Origin: Mucor racemosus | Lineage: Eukaryota; Mucoromycota; Mucoromycetes; Mucorales; Mucoraceae | DNA: 64,000 nucleotides | Direction: 5' to 3' | NCBI GenBank assembly: GCA_027405735.1 | Contig: JAPEHQ010000013.1 | Span: 806,001 to 870,000, forward strand | Shown: piece by piece, positions 1 through 11,365 of the stretch | How the letters are laid out: every line of letters begins with the position of its first letter | How positions within the stretch are numbered: the stretch's first letter is position 1 | Translations under genes and position numbers: made by a program | The notes under the pieces: generated by a model | What the model was told of the DNA's origin: nothing | Databases searched by the model: none | Seen by the model: only the letters and a program-made list of their open reading frames with translations

Positions 1-2229
1 TTTTACCTTATTTAGCTGCGGTCCGAGTGGCCGAATGAAATTTGCAAGCACAGTAAATAAGAATACAGTGGCAAAAGAAAGATGATGTATACAAATAAAG
101 ACCAAAGCCAAAAAACTTGTTTTCTTGCATAGTAATACCCAGATCAGACAAACAACTACATAAATCAAATTGCTTATCTAATATCTTGCTATGAAAATGG
201 TTTAAGCGGAGAGATCTCTTTTTCGGTGTGAAAGAATAAGACATTTTTACATCATAATCTAATCGGTTGCCCATGTTTCACTCTTTCATCATAAGTATCC
301 CTCATATAGCACAGTATAAAAACATACAGATCAAAAAGCACAAAGTTTATTGTAACCAAAACAAACAATTACATCGTAATATAGCCTATTTCTTCAATTA
401 CGGAAACTTACGCGCGCTTTTTTGTATATTAATCGTAGCACAGAAAAAGAAAGATGGAAAGATGAGTAATTATCCTATATGTACTAGAAATCTAAAACGC
501 CCCGATTTGTGGCCACTGGCTAAGCAATTTAACTAGATAAAATATATTTATGGAACACGCACATGCTTGTTGTCAATTTAGAAAGATCCTTTGAGAAACA
601 TTGTAAATCAATATTTCTTCTCATGTACAAACACATTATATGTATATTTTGCAAGGCCTGTTCATTCATTTTTTTTTTTTTAAAAAAAAAAAAAGATCAA
701 CACAAACAAAATGCTGCTCCCTATTTTTTATTTTTTTATTTATACATTTTTTATTTAGACTTTTAAAGGAATACAATGGCTAAGCTTTTCCGTTACGAAT
801 AGGCTGCGGCGGCAACGGAAGAACTAGCGGCAAACAAAAGGATGAAAGAATTGCTTTGCTGTCTGTCTGTCTGTCTGTTTGTCAAATGAATAAGCTTTTG
901 CATGAGATGCTGGTCATTCTAGCTCAGATAATTGGGCATGTCAATCCCCCCAGTAATCATCGAGAAATTTGGTGGCAATCTCAGGATCTTACAGATTTCA
1001 AAAATGACATTATTTCCTTTCGCAATTGGTCATGTAAATAAACTTAAAGGGAGTGTTGATCAATGCAGAGTAATAGAGAATATGTTGGTAAGTATAGTAC
1101 AAGGGTATTATAAGTTATAGACACTCCAAGTATCGCCTAAATGTTTATTTTATTCTTCTGCTCAAATTATTCACGCGGAAATATCAGTTTCTATATCCGA
1201 AAATTCATAAATGGTTTTTGAAGAGTTTTACAAACATCAAAAATACATTTATAAACGTTTAAATGTAATCAGATTGAAACTGAGCATACTTAGTATATAA
1301 TGGAGTTTTTTGTTTTGCAGCAAATATAGAAAACCCTGATTTTTTTTTTGGGGGGAGGGGAGGTTTGCCTTCAAGGTGTGTGAAATATAACATTCGTGCA
1401 CAAAATTAAGCAAAACGAGAGTATTTTTAACCAGAATTTCTTGAAAAAAAATGTTATAGCAAATTAAATGCATCATTATTTATATCTTTGTAGTTTATTT
1501 TGCTTTAAAGTGCATTTTGATTGACGAAAAAACTCTTTGAAAATATGCTAACTATACCGGAAACACAAAACTAATCAGGAGTCGATAATAATAGAATGTT
1601 GGCATGCATTCCATTTGTATTATCTCGAACTGTGTACAAATAAATCAAGACAGACACTCTTTAAAATGAACTAATGAAAATATGGTAAAAGGGCCACAAC
1701 CAAGATGGATTGTATTGGTGGAATCATGCATAATGGATACGGTACTTTCGTTTTAGCCAAGCGGTGATGCTGCGCCTTGAATTCATTCCTTGCACGACAA
1801 AATATGAATCAAATGATTCAAGAACAATGGAAATAAACTATTTTATTTTTTTTATCTTTTGCATAAAACTGGTTATTTTTGTATTTGTATGTGAAATTTG
1901 AAAAAATCAACAGGTTAACAACGTTTATTTCCATATTTACAAATGCTTTTAAAGGTAAATGCCACTTTTTATAGGGTTTGCATAAAAAGATTGACACATT
2001 TGGACTTCAAATACACCAAGAAAAGACACTATAGAAACGCGACATATATTTTAGATGATAATAACGTAAAAGCATCTTTTTTTTATTATTACAAAAATTA
2101 AAATAATAAAAATTAAGTACACGGGATAAAAGCAAAATATTTTTCTTTGGATTGAATTCGGATTTAAAAGAGAGGATTTATATTTAGAAATGACGAGAAG
2201 AGTGAGTGAGAGAGAATGTTGGGAAATAT
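1..2229. other. Intergenic/left-edge sequence, no supported gene
   Basis: AT-rich sequence without a convincing gene. It contains a perfect T13A13 stretch at about 669-694 and a CTGT microsatellite at about 858-878. An open frame of 88 codons on the minus strand at 8-274 has no recognisable motif and no splice context that I can support. Nothing else was seen. Confidence 0.5.
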
Positions 2230-4174
2230 TTACATCGCTATACGAACAGATTTCTTTTTCTTTTCGGTTGGTGGTGAGGGAGTATATGTACTACATGAAC
2301 ATTCAATTGGTTCATGTTTGGTGGTTGTTGTGGTGGTATCATTGTCCAAGTGACAGACACATAATTCACGATCTTTGGTAATCAACAAGTCGTCTATTGA
2401 GCTATTATTTGATTGATTGTTTAATTCCATATCGTTATCAGATCCATCTTCAAGTTCTTGATCTTGTTCCGAAATTGGAGATTCGACAAAACTGAATCCC
2501 TCATCATCATCTTCTTCTTCATCATCAAAATTATAATCATCAACATCATCGTCATCGTCGCATTCCATTTCTTCGTCATCGTCTTCCTCTTCTTCATCAG
2601 AGTCATCTTCATCTTGCACCCAATCAACAAATTTAGTAGTAATTTTACGAATCTTTTTTGAAACATCATTCTTGAATGGGTGTTGCCACCAAGCTATCAC
2701 TGCTTCATCATCTACCACATGGTATTTATAAAGCATTAGGATTAAACGGTCAAAATGATCAACGATAGCATTCGCGGATGCTACATGATCGAGTTCAGTT
2801 TCAATGTGCTTTAAAAGTTGAACTTGGCTTTCATCATTTGTCGTATAATATTGTAAAATAGATTCCCAAAATTCAATAATTCCAGTTTGAATCTTGGTAG
2901 TAAATATCTTTGTAGCTGTAATAGGTTCAGCAGCTGATTTGTTCACGAATTTAACTAATAAAGAACACATCCATTGAACAAATGAATGAGCCAAAACAGA
3001 GGCGATGGTATCTGATGAGGGTTCATGCTTGAGAATCAAATCATCGAATTCAAGTCGAACACGAGCACTTGATAATTTGGAGAGAATGGCCTGGTGAATG
3101 TAAGATACAGCTATTTGATCAAATGGAAGTTGCTCTTCTTCATCTTGGTCATCATCGTATTCATCGTCATCGATGTCTCCATTTTGACTGTGAGCATGTT
3201 GATTTGTTGTTTCATCATCTTCATCCATGAAACGTCTATGAAAATAATCATTCACTTCTTGATCATCTTGAGTTTTGAGTTCATCCATTTTGACATTAAT
3301 TTCGGGTAAAGCAGAATCATGCGCCACAGGTTGACAGGACATACCATCTTCATCTTCTTCGAATTCGTAACAACCCCAGACATTTGAGTTTTTACGTTTA
3401 AAATAAGCCGCATCGTGTAAGGTCAGACCATCATCATTTGAATTACTTGCATTGCCACTACTATTATTACTAGAAGCAGATTCCAAAGAGAGCTTTAGAT
3501 CTTCAATTTGTTGTTTTAAATCTGTGATTTCATCATCTCTGTCCATTAAATCGATTTCTAATTGAGTATTTTTATCAAGGTATTCATCGTAAAATCGTTT
3601 ATGAGATGCATCTGTGTCTTGGCGAGACAAGGTAATATCACGCAAATCATTTTTGAGTACAGAAACACTAGTACGTAAACAAGAGTTTTCGCCTCGTAAA
3701 CGACGAATTTCACGCAACAGCAAATGATATGATCTTTTTTTAGTAGAATGACGTTTTGGTTCAGGAGAGTCTGAACGAGAAGAACATGTGGTGGAATCCT
3801 CCATTGTAGAGCAACTAGAAGCATCTTCGGCTTTTTTCTTGTGTCTATAACTCTCCCAAGGAGATTCGTTTCTTTGATAACCATTTAATTGAAGCGGTTT
3901 ACCGCTTAATTGTGTTTGGTTGCCTGTATCTGCTTGATTTTAATTAGTTTTTTAATATTTAGATTGAAATTTAAAAATGCTTACATGGCATGCAATTCCC
4001 AGCAGACATTCTATAAACAGCAGCAGCGATGCACACAGGTACTTTTCTAAGTGGAGCTAAACTTTTATCGTTCAAGTAATATTCCATATCTGTAGAATTT
4101 AATAAATCAATGATATTTTGTTGAATAGTGTTATATTCGTCGGGGTAGTCTTGAATTTGGCTGAAAGAATTCAT
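2230..4174 (-). CDS. Acidic coiled-coil protein, unknown function
   Basis: Two exons, 4174-3985 and 3923-2230, joined across a 61-nt GT-AG intron; the frame continues cleanly and gives 627 residues. The first ATG (4174) was chosen because the exon is open only from there and it ends in a GTAAGC donor. The N-terminal 60 residues are mixed with several Cys. Residues about 80-110 are basic and Ser-rich (nuclear-localisation-like, for example KKRS). Residues about 110-190 look like a coiled coil with regular Leu and charged positions. Several long Asp/Glu runs follow (around 290 and around 480-540), then a short Lys-rich tail near the C-terminus. A globular, non-acidic block lies between the acidic runs. 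I do not recognise the family; the composition suggests a nuclear or chromatin-associated protein, which is inference only. Confidence 0.75.
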
Positions 4175-5036
4175 CTTTCTCTTTCTTTTTACTAAGGTTG
4201 TTTTTTTTGGTTTTGTGATATATGTATATAATTAATAGATGAAAATAATAATGGATTTAAAAATCATGCTATTGTAAAGTGTGTAAAAAGGTAAAATAAA
4301 TGTATGTTGTATTGTATGACAAATCACCAAGAAGGAATATTGAAAAAGAGGAAAAGAAAAAAGAAAGCGAGTTGGTCAATATTCGGGATTTATTAAATAA
4401 CCACTACGATGATTATTGTTTCAAAAAAAGAAAGTGAGGTGAGTCATCTTTCTAGTTTTAGGTGGCTTTAATTTTATAGTATAATCGATATATATTTATA
4501 TAATATGTAAGCGCGGTTATATCTTTTACCTCCCCTTCTATCGAGCAATCAACCCCTGGTACATACGATATTCCCTCCTTTTTACAAATGTTGATATAAT
4601 GCTCCTTCATATCATATCGAAAAAGAAAAGAGCGTAGTAAAAGAAAAGAAGCTTTCACCAAATAAGGGCATTTGAACCGACAAGTCATTTTTCATTCTAC
4701 TAATCCGTTTATAGAATATGGCAACATCGATATATAGTAACCCCCACATAAATACCACAAAGAACAAATGAAATCATGGCATTGTAGCTTGAAATGTAAA
4801 CCTTTCAAGGGAAATGTAAATTTGTTACTAAGCCAATATCAAATGTTTTTTTTTCTTGGGTGGTATAAATCATGCGTTTAATTTCCATGCAAAAAAATAT
4901 ATATATTATATATCACGAGCATTATATTATGACAATGGTGGATATTAAAAGAAAGAAGGTAATAATGACGGCACATGCATATTACAAAAGTATGAATAGA
5001 TCATTTCAGTTTATGTAATAAATAAACAATAACTCA
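4175..5036. other. Intergenic, probable promoter of the acidic protein gene
   Basis: The first 100 bases upstream of 4174 hold CT/AG-rich stretches on the minus strand, as often seen before fungal start codons. No other gene is supported; a 76-codon minus-strand frame at 4458-4688 shows no motif and is taken as chance. Confidence 0.4.
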
Positions 5037-5482
5037 TTATTCTTGTTCTTCACTGATCCAATGCTTTCGAGTAATTGCATTTATATCTAATGACGATTGT
5101 ATATCATTAAAATTCTTTACTGCTGCCAAGATGCTTAGTTTTCTAAATATAAAACATGTTATGTAAATGAATAGTACATGCAATAAACTTCTTACTTGTC
5201 TAGTAATTGATCCAATGTTTTGCTCGTCTTTTCTATAGAATTCTTTGTATTTTTAGACAATGAATCAACCTGGGTAAATAATTTTGCAGTTTTCAGTGTA
5301 TCGTCGTGTACTTGGGAAGTTTTCGATAGTGCTTTTATTACATATTCCCAATCATCAAAAGTTTTATTGGTTCTGAGATGGCATTCTTCTTTAGATGCAA
5401 AGAATTGCTGTTGATCTTCGTGAATAGAGCTTGTACGAGAACTGCTACTAGTCCCTGTTGATAACCATCGATTATTCTGCAT
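5037..5482 (-). CDS. Small coiled-coil protein, unknown
   Basis: Two exons: 5482-5196 and 5142-5037, joined over a 53-nt GTAAGA...TAG intron, giving 130 residues. The ATG at 5482 follows an A-rich leader. An upstream ATG in the same open frame would add a very hydrophobic, A/T-tract-encoded stretch and is less likely, although an extra tiny exon ending before GTGAGA at about 5576 is possible. The N-terminus is Ser/Thr-rich and low complexity (residues 5-22). The remainder is a helical, heptad-like segment (LSKTSQVHDD, TLKTAKLFTQ and SLSKNTKNSI are consecutive parts). The C-terminus ends WISEEQE. The size and single coiled coil resemble subunits of small helical-bundle complexes (BLOC-1/BORC or DASH type), but no specific subunit could be assigned. 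Confidence 0.6.
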
Positions 5483-7190
5483 CTTTCTTTTTGTAGCGGG
5501 ACAGAAAAAAAAATGGATTATAAATACACATATAGAGAAGGAGACTAGAAATGTACAAAAAAAAATCTCACGCTCATTGGTAAACAAATTTCTAATTTAT
5601 AATCACCCATGCATTGTCAGCATACCCAACATTTATATGTGTTATTCAGCGTATTATGCCTGAATATTTGATGGAAAACCATACCTTTTCATATCCAAAA
5701 AGAGAAATCATTAGAGGTCAATTGATTATATTTTGCGGTTTAGTACGTTTTTTTTTCTTCTTCTAATTGCTAAATGACACTCAGGGCAGTCTAACAAGTA
5801 GCTTTCTTTTTCTCAATCTCCTTGATGATCGTTTATTATTTAAATACGATAAAACAGGCTCAAAAGATCCAAGAAAACTGCACTAAATCAAAAAATCCCT
5901 CAATTTCCAACATGTAAAGATTTTTTCAGCCTGAAATATTTGCACTAGATAAATGAAACTTGCCATAAAGACAATCATATTATAGATACATGTACTCATA
6001 TTATTCTTTCCAAGTTTATAAATGCAGTTATCCAGTAATGGCATCTGAAACCACTATTTAAAGGCGAAATAGCTTCACAATTTGGGTGAAATTTTGTATG
6101 TTTTTGAGCTCCAAATCGCGCGAAATATACACCATTGAATAGAGCGCACTTTGTTTAGTCTCTCTATACTGTTTTCCATTTTTTTTTTGGTGGTGAAAAA
6201 ATCTCATTTCAGAGGCCCATTTCGGACGAGCATTCATAAGGGTTTGGACCCCGAAATCACTTTTTTGGAAATTTGAACACAAAAATGAAACTTTTTACTA
6301 TGGTATATATTGGTGAAAAATGATCGAAAATGACCACTGCACCCTTTCAAGTAAAAAAAAAGCAAGTTTTTTAATTACTTTTAAGACTTTTTGGCACATT
6401 TCTATATTGAGGTTTTTGACCTATATCTTTACACAGAACATTGCAATTCGGATGAAAATAGCATCATCAGATGCATCAAAAAAATATGTATTTGTTTACT
6501 TAAAAAAGTTATAGATGGTTCATTATTGTTTTGTGAAGAAAAATACGTTTGAAAGCGAAGGAGGATCCAAATCAATCAAAATTTTGGTTTTGAGAACCTC
6601 TTAAAAAAACAATTTTAAACACAGCTGTCGATATTTTTTGGCTTGGAAACCATGCTTCAGTAACCTGTTTTCTTTGAATTATGATCGCCAATATGATAAC
6701 ATCAACGAATTAAATAATGTTATTTGTATGGATACTATAAGAAGTAAACTTGTGGTATAAATTATTGTTATTCCGTATATTCAGCGGTTTTAAAGGGATT
6801 TTCCTTTAAATTTCCACATTACATTATGGAAAAAGGGCTATTTGAGCAGTTAATTAATTGCCCTCGATCATAACTATGGTGCCTCAAATGAATATCTCTC
6901 TCACATGAACATGCTACACGAATGTTAAATATGGTCAAAACGCCGTGGAGAGTTCCGTATCAGCCTGAGTTTCCGTTAAATCCGGCGTTATCTCGATGAT
7001 CCAATGTATACACATTAAGAATGGCGTGTCTTTCTTGGGGGAAAAATAAAAAGTTTAATGGGTTATCTCTTGTAAATTCCAAAGGATCATGTGATGCATA
7101 TTAAAATACTAATAACCCACCACCATTATTTTTTTCTTTCATTCCATATCATCTCTATTTATTTCATTTTTCTTCTTGATTTATTAAATT
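5483..7190. other. Intergenic, nothing identified
   Basis: About 1.7 kb of AT-rich sequence. The block 6050-6650 reads like an old non-coding repeat (mixed T-runs and short open frames of 64-74 codons with no motif), similar in texture to the repeat bodies further right but with no visible match to them. The last 60 bases before 7191 are T/C-rich, as expected just upstream of a fungal start codon. Confidence 0.35.
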
Positions 7191-8133
7191 ATGATGGATT
7201 CAGAATGTCATTCTATGGTCATTGAATACCTTATGCATAATTGCTTTAAAAATACTGCAAAAGCATTAATAAAAGAAACGAATAAACTTGAACAATGCAT
7301 AAAACCTGGTAGAGCAAGTAAAAGTAAGGAAATTTTTATTTTGCATACATCTCAAAAAAAAGCACGGAAATATTAAAATTAATTGCATTTGCAAGTTTCT
7401 TTGAATCATAAAGAAGACGGTAAATTATACTTGAATCTATAATGTATATGGTATTTATCAATTTCTCATTAATCATGTAGAAAGTCAATGGACTTTATTG
7501 GACGCAAGAAAAAGTGAGTAGTTTGATTTATGGGCAACCTTTGTGAAATTAATCAACGAAATGTAGGTCTAATTGATGCCATTGAGCAAGGGGATATTGT
7601 ATTGGCATTTGATTTAATAAAAAAGCATTTTCCTATACTTGCTGCTCAAGATTTAATACCTAATGGTATTCCACCACCAAACAACAAAGCAGAAGTTGCA
7701 GAATTACAGGATATATTGTTTCAATTAAAATGTCAACGTTTTATAGAAATTATCCGAACCTCTTCTTCCACAATTGACGCTATCCGCTATGCACAGACTC
7801 ATTTAAAGCCTACCAACAATAGATCCAAAGAGCAAGTGAAGGAAGTAACTGCACTTATCGCCTATGCAGATCCTCGTCAATCGCAATCTAGTCATTTGCT
7901 TGGTCAGCAAAGAAGAGAACAACTGGCAAGTCAAGTAAATCAAATTTTGTTGGGTAATACATTCAATCAATTGTGAGCTTTTCAAAACTAACATATTTAT
8001 AGCACAATGTAATTTACCAGTACAAACTTCAATTGAAAAGATTAGTAGACAATATTCACTGGTTGAAGAAGAATTGCAAAAGAGCAACACTACATCTCCT
8101 GCGCGTAGCCATAGAGAAAAAATGGCCATATAA
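7191..8133 (+). CDS. LisH-CTLH-CRA domain protein (GID8/RanBPM-like)
   Basis: Exons 7191-7323, 7396-7419 (24-nt microexon, tentative), 7481-7513, 7567-7953 and 8003-8133; all joins keep frame and give 235 residues (227 without the microexon). Residues about 5-35 form a LisH motif (VIEYLMHNCFKNTAKAL). A CTLH segment follows (LIDAIEQGDIVLAFDLIKKH), then a CRA-type region with ALIAYADPRQS and QREQL-type helices. These domains in this order define the GID8/RanBP9/RanBP10 family, which act as scaffold subunits of the GID/CTLH ubiquitin ligase. The protein lacks the SPRY domain that RanBPM carries in front of LisH. Its small size resembles GID8, whereas the LIAYADP and SQVNQILLAQCNLP wording resembles RanBPM. 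The last intron (7954-8002, 49 nt) removes a premature stop at 7974. The assignment to family is firm, the exact orthologue is not. Confidence 0.8.
7396..7419 (+). other. Candidate 24-nt microexon of the LisH gene
   Basis: Between the first two obvious exons lies a 157-nt gap, longer than other introns here. An AAG acceptor at 7393-7395 and a GTAAAT donor at 7420 delimit 24 nt, phase-preserving and stop-free, encoding about eight residues (ISLNHKED). With it the two flanking introns become 72 and 61 nt, in line with the rest of the window. Confidence 0.4.
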
Positions 8134-8331
8134 CCCTCCCCTCTCAACGCCCATCATGTAAATAAAAAGAAATTAGACATTGTTGTTTTTTAATATTAAA
8201 AGAAACATAAAGAATTTCTTCTTTAATATCCTTTATTATACTATATTGCTTATATTTTTTAACATGTATATTCCTTTTTGTTGTTTGGCGCAAAAAACGA
8301 ACACACTAAATCAAGATGAAAATCAACCTAT

Positions 8332-8973
8332 TTAGATCTCGTTGACGACGAGAGCTGTCGGAAAATGAGTTAATTTAGCTGCTTTATTCAAACAATATGA
8401 AAAACTTACCAGGAGGGAGAGATTGTCTGAGCTTGTTGGCCTTGGACTTGTCCTTGACAACAAGAGTGTAGAGGTAGCGAGAACATCTAACCTTGAACTT
8501 GACAGAGTCAGCGTTCTTCTTGATGCGAGCAGCTATGTAAAGCAAATAATATTAACACATGATTCCACAGACAGCATGTTTTCAAAAACTTACATTGGGC
8601 ATCCTTTCTGCGGGCAATTTCGAGGAATTGCTTAATATCCTTAATTTGTTGAGGCTAATAAGGGGGGGAAATCATGTTAATAAATCTGCTGAGGTATACA
8701 TTGTTGTTGCTATATGAAAAGAAAGAGATAGGAGCGAGTTGACGTATAGTATATAGTGCAATTATAATGTGTTGTAATAAAAGTTGTGCTGTCAATGTGG
8801 TTTTTTTTTTTTTTTTTTTTTTTTTTCCTGTGAATATCCAATTTTACATCCATCGTTTCCACAAATCATCCAAATGTTTTAATATCATCTCGCTTCTATC
8901 TCTCTATTCATACACATATATCCAACCATTCGTTTTATGATGGATGGATCAACTGAATATTATAGCTTACCAT
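8332..8973 (-). CDS. RPL38: 60S ribosomal protein eL38
   Basis: Four exons: 8973-8971 (only the ATG), 8654-8594, 8532-8410 and 8354-8332, with introns of 316, 61 and 55 nt. The joined product is 70 residues, starting [20 protein letters not shown] and containing [15 protein letters not shown] and a final SLPPALVVNEI. Human eL38 is also 70 residues with the same [12 protein letters not shown] core, so identification is secure. eL38 is a component of the large ribosomal subunit. The first intron begins directly after the start codon (ATG|GTAAGC), and is five times longer than the others; a long first intron near the ATG is common in fungal ribosomal protein genes and may affect expression. The intron carries 26 consecutive A on the sense strand (T at 8801-8826). 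Confidence 0.95.
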
Positions 8974-11365
8974 CGCGCTACGGTATGTTCGGAAAGAGAA
9001 AGATTCTAATTGAAGTACTTTGAACTCTAGCCTTTAGCCATCTGTAAATCTGCTGTGCTCTAACCTCCTGCTCGATTTGAGTAGCATTTAAATTATTAGT
9101 CCCGGAAAATGTCCGGGTTGAAATGATTTTCCTCCTTTTGACATTTCAAACATCGTTCAAAACAAATATATCTATTCATTTCGATTTCAGTATGTGCTCT
9201 ATTTTTGCAATACAGCATTATTTGCACATATCATACATACTTGATGTTGCAAATGCTAATTATTTTAGACCCTGCCTATCCAAATTATTTTTATGAGTTT
9301 CAATAAATCAATTTTAAATATTTTTTACGATAGATCAAGTAATGCTAATCAAGTATTTTAGTCTTGAGTAACTCGTTTAATATGCCTATATTATGATAAC
9401 ATTTTTATTATCTGCCAGTAAATATTCCAAAGAATACTCAAAGCATTGAAAAAAGAGACAAATTTGAGATAAACTTCTGGCTTTCACGCCAATTCAATTG
9501 CAGGTTATGCACATTGTTGTTTTTTATCAATATATTATCTGTTTAACTCGATATAGTATTGATTGATTTCATCTTCATGGTTTAGAAAGTATCATTGGGG
9601 TTCTGATGTACAGCCTATATATGATTATTATTAAACATGTACAAGTATAAAACGCTTACCGTAAAATCATTATGATATAATATCCAACAACGGCAGATTT
9701 CGTAACCTTGCAGGATTAAAATATACACAATTTTGCTGCTGTTTTACTCATATATATATAATATAACTATCATGCTGCATCTATTGTATACTTCAAAGAA
9801 TCAAAGCTTGTGATTTTAACAAATTTTCCTCATTTCCTCCTTTTGATGAGTAGCGGATAATTGCTTTATTTGTAATGGTTTAAGATTATGGAGTACATAT
9901 ATAAACAGGTCGCATAATACTGTATAACCAACTATTCTGAGGCGAATTGAAGAAAGCTTAAAAATAGAGTTTCAATTATGTACAGATACCTTCTGTTGAA
10001 AAGGGGCTCCATTTGTATAATTATTTGCATGGTTTATGTATTTGTTATTCATTATTCTCAAATTCCCTTTTGTATCAGATTTTATAATTACTCGAATGAA
10101 TAGCAATAATTATTCGATTTATACATTAGATATAAATGAATAAGTATAATATCACTATTTTTAATTGCCATATGTAAAGATAGTATTTGTTTTAATAAAG
10201 CTAAATAGAATATATCCAATAAATTTACCAGTAAATTTATATAGTAAATGAGCAACAAATACATAACATGATCGAGAATTTCGTGCCTAAATGCATTTAT
10301 AAATTGATGCAAATTCTTTAATATTTTAGCTAAGGCAGATGGACATGAATCACTCGTACATTATATTTAAAACTATTGTGCGTTCATGGCAAGACTGGCC
10401 GCTACATAGTCTCAGTTTTTTTTTCAAATGCACTCATGAAATCATTATATTTACAACAATTTCATAATATTGCATGAAAAAAAAACCATCATGTTAGTTC
10501 CAAGATGTTAAAAAAACAATCGAAAATTAACTGCAGTATTTTAGCTATCGCATACCCCTTTCAAAAATCCTTTAAAATCACTAGATTATAGGAAATTTAG
10601 CCCCTAAATTTCGTAGCTTGAAAAAAAGCCATTGTTATGGAAGGTAGTAGCATTTACTAGAAGTCTATTTATGATTTTAAAGAGAATTATTCGTTATTTT
10701 ATTCTGCACAATAAATCAAAATGTATGTATGTATGTATATGTGAGTAGATAAGGGGTTGATATTGGTAAATAGTCAATTGACTTGATCATATAATTCAGT
10801 TGGGTGACACAACTAAATCCATTTACTGGTTAGCTTGGTATACAGGGTAACCTTACTATACATGATACAGACATACGTACGTGTGATGATTTATAATTCG
10901 AATTTTTCTCTTTACTATTAATCATCCTCCCTATCACTCTACCGAAGTATGAATAATCAATCTTTTTCGGTACATGTACTCGGGATAAAATGATACAAAT
11001 GTAGCTTAGTTTCTTGTTAACCATGCGTATTTAGTATTTCACTCGACATTAAATCAAGTAAACGTTTATTATTTTCATTGAAGGGAATTGACGCAGCTGA
11101 TTAGAACAATAGGATGAGTGACATTAAGGTTATTCAACAAACTCTTTTTTTTTCCGTCCCTGTTTATTCATTGTTCGAACAATGTCCGAGGTGAATAATA
11201 AGGAAAAGGTTTCTTTTTTATAACCGGACCAGTGATTAAACAATCGGGAGATTTATAAGGGAATCTTGTTTTACAGTAATATGCAATCGCAGCACTTTAT
11301 ATATATTACATCTTCTCTTTTAGAGACAACAATTGCTCCTCTTTCACTTTTTAAAACTACAAAAA
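8974..11365. other. Intergenic, about 2.4 kb, nothing identified
   Basis: No gene, RNA gene or clear repeat was recognised. A short GTAT microsatellite lies near 10720-10740. A TATA-like ATATATA at about 11299-11306 sits about 60 bases before the next start codon. Confidence 0.35.

Noticed and set aside
2421..3309. Open frames overlapping the acidic protein on both strands
   Set aside because: They are shadows of GAT/GAA-rich codons of the long minus-strand exon.
7803..8147. Minus-strand frame over the LisH gene
   Set aside because: Antisense of the CRA-domain exons; no splice or motif support.
8655..8970. Possible snoRNA in the long eL38 intron
   Set aside because: I looked for C (RTGATGA) and D (CTGA) boxes at a suitable distance on the sense strand and found none that pair with terminal stems.
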